DNA of 64,000 nucleotides from positions 68,167 through 132,166 of the forward strand of contig JANRIN010000090.1 of the NCBI GenBank assembly GCA_033764965.1, written 5' to 3'. The stretch is from JSC-12 sp033764965. Its GTDB lineage: Bacteria > Cyanobacteriota > Cyanobacteriia > Leptolyngbyales > Leptolyngbyaceae. A program made the translations under genes and the position numbers. The notes below the pieces were generated by a model that ran no database searches, was not told where the DNA came from, and was given only the letters and a program-made list of their open reading frames with translations. Of the stretch, positions 17,486 to 24,709 are shown one piece after another (the stretch's first letter is position 1; the number at the start of each line of letters is the position of its first letter).

Positions 17486-19414
17486 TTAACGTCCAGGATT
17501 TGTGCCCGACTCTGATGAAATTGTTGTTTCGGATTTTGTAACAGTCGTGGAAACGGTTGAAGTTTCTGAGATCGCAGCAGAATTGGGTTGAGCAATTGGC
17601 TCTGCTGGCGCGATCGCTGCCTGATCCGTATCAGCCGCTTGAGCGTCTGCGGTTTCCGCATCGGATTCATCCAGAGATGCCGCAGGCACCTGTTCGGCGG
17701 GAATCTGCCGCAACCCAGTTAAACCAGGAAAAACGCGGCTGGGTAAACCGACGACTTGATAAGCAGAAACCACCTGCCCCCGCTTCTTCAGCTTGCGTCC
17801 GCGAACTTCGGTACGATCAACCACAAGAATACGATCGCCCTGCCGCTCAATCACAACCTCAGTGACTTGCCGACGTGGAGCATAGACGTAATAAACAACG
17901 TTGCTGCTAAAGCCCTCGTTGTCATCGTCATCGCTGCTGTTATTGCTGCTATTGTTGCTGCTGTTATTGCTGCTGTTGTTACTGCTGTTATTGCTGCTGT
18001 TATTGCTGCTGTTATTGCTGCTATTGTTGCTGCCGTTATCATCATCATCATCGTCATCGTCATCATCACCGTTCTCAATGATCAGATTGCGATAAGCGGG
18101 AAAGATGTTGATGGAACTGGTGTTGAAAACCGTCGTTGTAAAGACGAACGAACTGGTCGTGGAAGTCGTGGTGCTAGTACTGACACTTCCGCTCACAGAA
18201 CCACTGACAGATGCCCCAGCAGAAACAAATGGTGCCCCGGTGGTTGTGGTGGTTGTGATGCCCACAGTCGGCACTGTGAATCTGAAGGTGGAACTTCTAA
18301 AGTCAATGTTGTCGCGCCGATCGTTGACGATAAAGGACACATCGCCATCGCTTTTGCCTTCGAAGGTGCGATCGCCCCGCTCAAACTTGAATTGGGTTTC
18401 CCGACGAGACGTTCCGGAGAAGGCAACGGAGTTATCTCCTGTAAATGCCACAAACCCCGGACCTTCACCCTTAATCCGGTAGTCCACCGTTTGACCTGCG
18501 GTTAACCCATTCAGATTAAGGCTGTCCTTCTTAATATCAAAGGGCCCGGTCAAGGTAATGTCTAAAGTTCCTGAACCGTTGATCTTAAATTCACGAGTAC
18601 CAGGAGTGCCCACACTCTGAATCTGAAAATCGGTTACAGCCCCTTCAAAGTTCAACTCCCGCCGATTGGATTCAGAATCCACCCCGTAGGAGGCATCTTC
18701 AACTCTGGCGTTTTTCCCTTCAAAATCAAATTTGACTCGACGACCCAAAATTACTGGCACAAGCGTCACTTCGTTAGAGGACGGACGCAGTTGCAAATCA
18801 CTGGGAAGCCCGATGTAGTCTCCCGTCAGGTTGGCAGAAAAAGCCCCCGTTTCCAGCACTCCAAAGCGGGAATTAAACGAGGTGCTGGAAGCTTGCGACA
18901 ATCTCACGTTGACTCCAGGTAAAAACAGGAGTGGTGCCGTTCCTTCCTGGGTTGGGTTAATCAGGCTACCGGGGTCAGTGAAAACGGGGGTGAAAGACGT
19001 GAGGGTGAAATTGAGGGCTGTGGGAATGTTTTGAAAGAAAACTGGAGAGCCTAAGCGGTTAAAAGCAACCCCAGACAGGGAGCCTTCTAATCGTCCGGTA
19101 TCCCCATTATCAGGACGGCTATTGCCATTTACGTCAGTGAAACGAGCCGCATTGGGTAAGAAGCGCGACGTGGTGGTGGTGCCATTGGGGGTAACGATGC
19201 GGAGAGTCTGGATGACGGTGTCAAACAGAACGGGCTGTCCGGTTCGGGTGAGGGTTGTTGTTGTTGCTGTAGGTACGTTGGTTTGGGTAAAAAATGCAGC
19301 TTCCCCGGTGGCTTGCCCGCCAGTGATGGGAATATCTGCATGGGCGACTGTGGTCAGCGACAAGCTGCTCGCCAGAAGTCCTAAACCGATGACGAACCGA
19401 GTAGGTTGAATCAT
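17486..19414 (-). CDS. Secreted protein with Asp run and Asn/Ser repeat tract, unknown function
   Basis: A 642-residue exported protein. A signal peptide is clear: basic start, hydrophobic core, cleavage near 'AHADIPITG' (~26). Residues ~30-430 are beta-rich and Thr/Ser/Gly rich, with no catalytic motif seen. At ~449 a run of about ten Asp begins, followed by eight or more NNSS units and a second Asp run. A Val-rich basic domain follows ('VVYYVYAPRRQVTEVVIERQGDRILVVDRTEV'), then an Ala/Ser/Thr tail. The Asp runs could bind calcium and the NNSS tract could be a flexible spacer (inference). The upstream neighbour on the same strand is an SLH porin, so both may act at the outer envelope. The terminator just downstream ends its transcript. 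Confidence 0.75.
   Translation of the reverse strand: MIQPTRFVIGLGLLASSLSLTTVAHADIPITGGQATGEAAFFTQTNVPTATTTTLTRTGQPVLFDTVIQTLRIVTPNGTTTTSRFLPNAARFTDVNGNSRPDNGDTGRLEGSLSGVAFNRLGSPVFFQNIPTALNFTLTSFTPVFTDPGSLINPTQEGTAPLLFLPGVNVRLSQASSTSFNSRFGVLETGAFSANLTGDYIGLPSDLQLRPSSNEVTLVPVILGRRVKFDFEGKNARVEDASYGVDSESNRRELNFEGAVTDFQIQSVGTPGTREFKINGSGTLDITLTGPFDIKKDSLNLNGLTAGQTVDYRIKGEGPGFVAFTGDNSVAFSGTSRRETQFKFERGDRTFEGKSDGDVSFIVNDRRDNIDFRSSTFRFTVPTVGITTTTTTGAPFVSAGASVSGSVSGSVSTSTTTSTTSSFVFTTTVFNTSSINIFPAYRNLIIENGDDDDDDDDDDNGSNNSSNNSSNNSSNNSSNNSSNNSSNNSSNNSSDDDDNEGFSSNVVYYVYAPRRQVTEVVIERQGDRILVVDRTEVRGRKLKKRGQVVSAYQVVGLPSRVFPGLTGLRQIPAEQVPAASLDESDAETADAQAADTDQAAIAPAEPIAQPNSAAISETSTVSTTVTKSETTISSESGTNPGR
17931..18068. 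repeat. Low-complexity array: NNSS-coding 12-bp units flanked by Asp codons
   Basis: On the minus strand, about 32 bp of GAT/GAC codons (18037-18068) are followed by a roughly 100-bp array of AAT/AAC/AGC codons with a 12-bp period (about 17934-18033). A second short Asp block follows. On the plus strand it gives spurious Leu- and Ala-rich frames. Confidence 0.85.
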
Positions 19415-19506
19415 CTGTGCAATCCTCTTAATGAAATGTCTGGTGAATGAATGGTGTTAGACAGGCACCCTCGAATGAGGTTTATTAGCAAGATTTACGG
19501 ATTCAG

Positions 19507-19535
19507 AAAAAAGTTCCTTCAGGTGGAAACTTTTT
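19507..19535 (-). terminator. Probable intrinsic terminator after the SLH porin gene
   Basis: On the minus strand AAAAAGTTTCC and GGAACTTTTTT form a hairpin with one bulged base and a seven-base loop, ending in a T-run. It is about 90 bp downstream of the porin stop codon. Confidence 0.6.
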
Positions 19536-19623
19536 AGAACGCTTTATATTGTTGGCTTGACAAAAGCATTCCCCGATCGCGCTTGCATCTATCACTAAAG
19601 GTGTCAGTGTAAAAATTGACACA

Positions 19624-21330
19624 TCAGAAAGAGAAGGTGGTGCGGAGTACGCCGATCGTGATTGTGTCATTACTGGGGTTGTTATTGGGGTTGAATACCA
19701 CAATCACACCCGGAGTGATGCTGATATTGTCATTGATCCGATAGCGATAAAACGCTTCTACGTGGGTAGTGCGTCCTGGTTGTCCGCCTTCTCCAGATGC
19801 GAATACATTACCGTTGCTAGCAAAGTCCGGCACGTTGCGACCCAAAGGCAAGTTGCTCTCGAAAATTGCCGGAGGCTGACCCACATAGATTCCACCTAAA
19901 TGTCCGGCTCCAAATAGATCGGGGAAGTTTAGAAATGCCATCCAGTTAATGGTTTTGACATTGCCAGAAAAGCCTTTCAGTTCAGAGTTGGTGTAACCAG
20001 CCCAACCGCCGATCGTGATGCGAGGGCTGATTCTCCAGGAAATGGTGCCGCCAAAGGCATTGGTTTGAATCGGTGCACGGACAAAGGGCGCGATCGCAGT
20101 TGGCAATGCCACTTGATCATCCCCGGTGCCAAAACCCAGGAAGCCGGAGGGGGAGTAGGAATTGGCGTAGCTGAGGGCAATGTCGATCGTGTCGGTAGGC
20201 GCAATAGTTAACTGGGCACCCACAGTTGTGCCGCCATTTTGTCCGCCAAACAATCCACCGTTTGCCGGATCTTCGGGGCGGTTGGCGAAGTACACACCCT
20301 GTAACGAGAAGCGAGGACCAATCTGCCAGTCAAACCCCAAACCCGCATTGTTGCCGCTGCCTCCACTGGAGCCAATGTTCAAGACGGGGTTGCGTTGCGC
20401 CAGGAAGGAAACAGGACCTTGCCCAGCGCTTTCAATTCGGTTAGACCCTCGGAACACGTTAACCATGTTCACCCCTTCGGCTCCGGCAACAATGGCAAAG
20501 TTATTACCAAACAAGTGCCGAAACGTCAGGTCGCTCAATTGCACGCTGCCGCCTGTATCGCCTTCGTAGCCCAGTAGCACATTGTTTGTGAGCAGTTGGG
20601 AGTAACTTCTGCCTGTCCCTGCTTGCAAGCCAGTGAATAACAGACTGCGCTCACTCAATGCCGTGAACAGGCTGAGTTGCACGTTGGTAATGACGTTGAT
20701 TTGGTCGGAGTTGTCGTTAAAGTCAAATCCAGCCAGTTGGATATCGGGGCTGTTGCGCCCCTGCACCCCCATCACCACTTGCCCAAACAACTTGGTGGTT
20801 GTAGAAAATTGTTGTTTTTCCAGGGTGGCAGTGCGAACTTCTAAAGCCTCTGTGCGCCCCCGTAGCGCTGCCAATTCTGGAGCAAATTCTTCCACCATGC
20901 GCTTGAGTTTTTCCAGATCTTCTTTTCTGGCAAAATCAGCCGTGCTGGAGGCAATCAGTTCTTGAATCTTGTCCAGGCAGGCGTTTAACCCAGCCGCAAA
21001 CTCGTATCGGCTCAAGGCACGATTGCCGCGAAAGGTTTTATCGGGATAGCCCACAATACAACCGTAGCGCTCCACCAGGGATTGCAATGCCTGAAATGCC
21101 CAATCGGTTGGTCTAACATCAGTTAGTTGAGAGACTGAGGTGACTTGATCCAAGCTGGAGAGTGATTCCTCTGAGGTGAGGTCGGCGACCGATCGCATCT
21201 CTGTTAAAGCAGATTCTTCTAAGAGTGGATCACTTGCCTGGGCGCGATCGCTCCCGATCGCCATAAAAAACCCCAGTACAGCTAAAGCAAATACCGGGGA
21301 TGATTTTTTTGCAAATAACATCGTATTCAT
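19624..21330 (-). CDS. SLH-domain OprB-type outer-membrane porin
   Basis: A 568-residue porin of the cyanobacterial major outer-membrane type. A signal peptide (~1-32) ends near 'DRAQASDP'. An SLH domain at ~70-130 includes 'LTDVRPTDWAFQALQSLVER' and 'GYPDKTFRGNRALSRYEFAA'. A coiled-coil stretch (~140-175, 'EDLEKLKRMVEEFAPELAAL') precedes a carbohydrate-selective OprB barrel ending in '...VLRTTFSF', with a terminal Phe as in outer-membrane proteins. The SLH domain binds pyruvylated peptidoglycan-linked polymer and so tethers the outer membrane. Several homologues carry inorganic ions including iron. GGAG lies before the ATG at 21330. It is transcribed alone or with the 17486 gene. Confidence 0.94.
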   Translation of the reverse strand: MNTMLFAKKSSPVFALAVLGFFMAIGSDRAQASDPLLEESALTEMRSVADLTSEESLSSLDQVTSVSQLTDVRPTDWAFQALQSLVERYGCIVGYPDKTFRGNRALSRYEFAAGLNACLDKIQELIASSTADFARKEDLEKLKRMVEEFAPELAALRGRTEALEVRTATLEKQQFSTTTKLFGQVVMGVQGRNSPDIQLAGFDFNDNSDQINVITNVQLSLFTALSERSLLFTGLQAGTGRSYSQLLTNNVLLGYEGDTGGSVQLSDLTFRHLFGNNFAIVAGAEGVNMVNVFRGSNRIESAGQGPVSFLAQRNPVLNIGSSGGSGNNAGLGFDWQIGPRFSLQGVYFANRPEDPANGGLFGGQNGGTTVGAQLTIAPTDTIDIALSYANSYSPSGFLGFGTGDDQVALPTAIAPFVRAPIQTNAFGGTISWRISPRITIGGWAGYTNSELKGFSGNVKTINWMAFLNFPDLFGAGHLGGIYVGQPPAIFESNLPLGRNVPDFASNGNVFASGEGGQPGRTTHVEAFYRYRINDNISITPGVIVVFNPNNNPSNDTITIGVLRTTFSF

Positions 21331-21633
21331 TTTGTTAACTCCTTCTCCACACCATTAAGGGTTCCCATTCCTGGAGATGCCTCTACCAGCACAACATAAT
21401 TTTTCAAAATTGCCAAATTTTTTTGGTGAGTTCAGGTAACAGTTTGAACTAGAAATTTCCTGATGATTTGCCTGGAAATCGGTAGATTGACGAAGCGTTT
21501 GTCTTGCCAATACTCCAATTGGACGGGTTATCCAGGGCAGAAAGTGTGGGCGGGTGATGCTGAACGTTTCATGCTTAAATGATTAAGACAGTTTAAAATC
21601 CTCATTGATTTGTGTAGTGATCGTCCTCTCTCT
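21331..21633. other. Divergent intergenic region, porin / methyltransferase cluster
   Basis: A 303-bp gap holding the promoters of the porin (minus) and the methyltransferase (plus). It contains A/T tracts near 21400-21430. No motif is specific enough to name. Confidence 0.4.
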
Positions 21634-22293
21634 ATGCCTAAAGTCAAGCCAATTAAGCTTCGTTTACCACCCAAGGGAGCTTTAGTCCCCAACAATTCCG
21701 ACGATCCCCTGAAGTATTACTACGTGCCCTTTGTCGGTGGGCTTTACATTAACCGAATCAACATTGCCTTAGGTTTACTACAAGGGCATTACTTTGAGAA
21801 TGTTTTAGAAATTGGGTATGGGAGTGGCGTGCTGATGCCCACCCTATGCCAGATGAGTAAAGAGGTGCATGGAGTCGATTTGGGCAGCGATCCTCACGCG
21901 ATCGGGCAGAGACTTGCGAATTTAGGATGCTACCCGAAACTTTCTCCAGGAGAGCCCGATCATCTCCTGTTCGACGATAATTCGTTTGATTTGATTGTTA
22001 CGATTTCAGTTTTAGAACACATTAAACAGATTGCACCCTTTTTAAAGGAGATTCATCGGGTGCTAAAACCTGGCGGACAGTTACTTGTGGGAATGCCTGC
22101 TGTAAACAAAACGATGGGCTACTTGTTTCAAGCGATCGGCTTCCCTGGCATCGATGAACATCATGTAACCTCCCCAGAGGAGATGGCTGCGGCAGCAAGA
22201 CCTATCTTTGAGCTACAATCAGTTGCCAAGCTTCCGAGCTTTTTACCAGGAAATATTTATCTATACAAGGCTTTCTGCTTCAGAAAACCTTGA
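21634..22293 (+). CDS. Class I SAM-dependent methyltransferase
   Basis: A 219-residue methyltransferase. The SAM-binding motif I is 'VLEIGYGSGVL' near 62-72, the acidic end of strand 2 is 'VHGVDLGSD', and the later part has 'FDLIVTISVLEHI' and 'EIHRVLKPGGQLLVGMP'. The fold is Methyltransf_11-like. The acceptor is unknown. It leads a run of plus-strand genes to 27.5 kb (methyltransferase, methyltransferase-GT2, methyltransferase, large membrane protein), suggesting modification of a glycan or glycolipid. I chose ATG 21634 over the GTG 24 bases upstream because the latter adds no conserved residues; this is uncertain. Confidence 0.88.
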   Translation: MPKVKPIKLRLPPKGALVPNNSDDPLKYYYVPFVGGLYINRINIALGLLQGHYFENVLEIGYGSGVLMPTLCQMSKEVHGVDLGSDPHAIGQRLANLGCYPKLSPGEPDHLLFDDNSFDLIVTISVLEHIKQIAPFLKEIHRVLKPGGQLLVGMPAVNKTMGYLFQAIGFPGIDEHHVTSPEEMAAAARPIFELQSVAKLPSFLPGNIYLYKAFCFRKP

Positions 22294-22333
22294 TTCAGCG
22301 TGGTGAGAAATCAACTTGTGGTGAGAGGAGAGT

Positions 22334-23803
22334 ATGCAAACGTCAACCGTGTATCAGTCCCTTGCGAGAGTCGATCGCAGAAGCGATCTAGAGAAGTGGA
22401 GAAAACGCAACTATTATTACTATCGAGACATTGAAAGCTACTACCGTTTCCTAGTTCAGCCCAATGCTCAAGTTCTAGAGGCTGGTTCAGGCTTAGGTAA
22501 TTTGCTATCTGAAGTTCGTCCCCGGTATGGCTTGGGCATTGACTTGAACACTGTTGCAGTGGACAACGCCCGAGAAAAGTTTCCTCATCTCAATTTCCGC
22601 GTAGAAAATGTAGAAAACTTCTCCGCAAAAACTGATTTCGACTATCGAGGCACAGCAAACCCAGCTAACTGTTTTGATTACATCATCCTGGCAAACACAG
22701 TTAGCTACATCGAAAATATTCAGAAGGCATTCAAAAATCTACGCGCAGTTTCTCAACCGTCCACCCGCGTTATCCTCACGTTTCATAACCCAGCCTGGGA
22801 AGCGATTCTCAAACTGGCAACTATAACGGGTCAGCGAATGCCACTGCCGCCGCTGAATTGGTTAAGTGCAGCGGATATCACCAATCTGCTCGAACTGACT
22901 GATTTTGAGGTGGTTTCTCATAGTAAGCGCTTCCTATTTCCTCGCCGTGTTCCGGGTTTAGCCTGGTTCTTTAATCGCGTGTTAGCTCCACTCCCGTTGA
23001 TTAATCGGCTTTGCTTAACGGAGTATCTGGTAGCGCGACCCAAACCGATTCAATCTGAGCGTCAACTTCCTGTGCATTTGCAAAAAACCTGTTCAGTGAT
23101 TGTGCCCGCTCGCAATGAGGCAGGCAACATTGAGAGTTGTATTACCCGCTTACCCCGGATGGGTGCCCATACCGAGGTCATCTTTATTGAAGGTCATTCC
23201 AGTGACAATACCTGGGAAGAAATTCAGCGGGTACAAGCTAAGTATCGCGACCAGTGGGATATTAAAATTTGTCAGCAGCAAGGCAAAGGAAAGGGAGATG
23301 CGGTTCGTCAGGGATTTGAGATGGCGACCGGCGATGTGCTGATGATTTTGGACTCTGATCTGACGGTCAAGCCAGAAGATCTGCCGGACTTTTTCGAAGC
23401 CGTTGCTTCTGGGCAATGCGAAATGGCAAATGGTTGCCGTCTCATTTATCCGGTCAGCGCTAAGGCAATGCCTTTGATAAATCGGATGGCAAATCGCTTT
23501 TTTGCCTGGTTGCTCTCGTACTTGTTGAACATCAAGATCAAAGATTCTCTGTGTGGCACAAAGGTAATTTCAAGGGAGAATTACCTCAAGATTGCAGAGA
23601 ATCGCTCGTACTTTGGTGAATTCGATCCGTTTGGAGATTTTGATCTCCTGTTTGGTGCTGCCAAGCTATCCCTAAAAATTAAGGATATCCCAGTCCGCTA
23701 TGTTCCCAGAGTGTATGGTAGCTCCAACATTCAACACTTTAAGGAAGGACTTGTGCTACTCAAGATGTGTCTTTATGCAGCGAAAAAGGTCAAGTTCATC
23801 TAG
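22334..23803 (+). CDS. Fusion: SAM methyltransferase + DPM1-like family 2 glycosyltransferase
   Basis: A 489-residue two-domain protein. Residues ~15-235 are a class I methyltransferase with 'VLEAGSGLGNLL' and 'FDYIILANTVSYI'. Residues ~250-489 are a GT-A family 2 glycosyltransferase with 'CSVIVPARNEAGNIESC', the metal motif 'MILDSDLTVKPED' and 'LLNIKIKDSLCGTKV', all typical of dolichyl- or polyprenyl-phosphate sugar synthases. There is no C-terminal membrane domain. DPM1-like enzymes make lipid-linked monosaccharides used by membrane GT-C enzymes, which fits the polytopic protein two genes downstream. GGAG precedes ATG 22334. The gap to the next gene is 56 bp. Confidence 0.9.
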   Translation: MQTSTVYQSLARVDRRSDLEKWRKRNYYYYRDIESYYRFLVQPNAQVLEAGSGLGNLLSEVRPRYGLGIDLNTVAVDNAREKFPHLNFRVENVENFSAKTDFDYRGTANPANCFDYIILANTVSYIENIQKAFKNLRAVSQPSTRVILTFHNPAWEAILKLATITGQRMPLPPLNWLSAADITNLLELTDFEVVSHSKRFLFPRRVPGLAWFFNRVLAPLPLINRLCLTEYLVARPKPIQSERQLPVHLQKTCSVIVPARNEAGNIESCITRLPRMGAHTEVIFIEGHSSDNTWEEIQRVQAKYRDQWDIKICQQQGKGKGDAVRQGFEMATGDVLMILDSDLTVKPEDLPDFFEAVASGQCEMANGCRLIYPVSAKAMPLINRMANRFFAWLLSYLLNIKIKDSLCGTKVISRENYLKIAENRSYFGEFDPFGDFDLLFGAAKLSLKIKDIPVRYVPRVYGSSNIQHFKEGLVLLKMCLYAAKKVKFI

Positions 23804-23859
23804 TTCTTCCCTTCATCTTGAGACAGCCGTTTGACTAATTAGCCTGTAGCAAAGGGATT

Positions 23860-24654
23860 ATGGTACTCGCTACCCTACTAAATCAACTTCGATTGCCCGA
23901 AAGTTTCGAGATCTCGGATCTGGATGAGCCAGCAAATATCCATATTTTGCGAAAAATCATTCAGCGCAAACCTTTTCTCTACAACACCTACCGGAGCTTT
24001 TATCACCAGCTTCTACGGGCGATCGAACAGGTTCCAGAGGGAGAAGTGGTTGAGCTAGGGAGTGGAGCTAGTTTTTTGCAGAAGTATGCCCCCCAGATTA
24101 CAACCTCGGATGTTTTGCCTTACGAGGGGGTCGATCGAGTATTTTCTGCTCTAGATATGCCGTTTAGTGATTCCACCGTTGCTGCGTTTGTGATGGTGGA
24201 TGTGTTTCATCACCTGCAAGATTCAAGACAGTTTTTCCAGGCAGCCCTGCGGTGTTTAAAGCCAGGGGGGAAAATTGTGATGGTTGAACCAGCCAATACA
24301 GCCTGGTCTCGCTTTGTTTACACCAACTTTCATCATGAGCCGTTTGAGACTCGTGGTTGGTGGGGGTTTGACACAGGTGGACCGCTTTCTGGCGCAAACA
24401 TGGCGCTCCCGTGGATTGTTTTTTGCCGCGATCGCCGCCAATTTCAAGCAGAATTTCCTGGATTGAGAATTTGCACCATTCGGATTCACACTCCGTTTAG
24501 ATACTTGCTGAGTGGAGGATTGAGTTTTCGGCAGTTGCTGCCATCCTGGACATACCCCCTGGTTGAAGCGATTGAATCTCTTTTGACTCCTGTCAATTCT
24601 TACTTAGGGATGTTCATGACAATTGAATTGGAAAAGATTGACTCGACGAAATGA
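23860..24654 (+). CDS. Class I SAM-dependent methyltransferase
   Basis: A 264-residue methyltransferase. A short motif I 'VVELGSGASFL' (~64-74) and 'FVMVDVFHHLQDSRQFF' and 'CLKPGGKIVMVEP' identify Methyltransf_11/SAM-dependent activity. The C-terminal ~100 residues are hydrophobic-rich ('FRYLLSGGLSFRQLLPSW') and may lie on the membrane, consistent with a lipid-linked acceptor (inference). It is third in the cluster and only 55 bp from the following membrane protein gene, so co-transcription is likely. Confidence 0.88.
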   Translation: MVLATLLNQLRLPESFEISDLDEPANIHILRKIIQRKPFLYNTYRSFYHQLLRAIEQVPEGEVVELGSGASFLQKYAPQITTSDVLPYEGVDRVFSALDMPFSDSTVAAFVMVDVFHHLQDSRQFFQAALRCLKPGGKIVMVEPANTAWSRFVYTNFHHEPFETRGWWGFDTGGPLSGANMALPWIVFCRDRRQFQAEFPGLRICTIRIHTPFRYLLSGGLSFRQLLPSWTYPLVEAIESLLTPVNSYLGMFMTIELEKIDSTK

Positions 24655-24709
24655 GCATAGTTGACGGCTACCATTCCTATTTCTATTTTCTCGTTGAGAG
24701 TTTCATCAA

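Noticed and set aside
17901..18095. Plus-strand poly-Leu open frame
   Set aside because: It is the antisense reading of the NNSS/Asp repeat in the minus-strand secreted protein gene, which has a signal peptide and a terminator.
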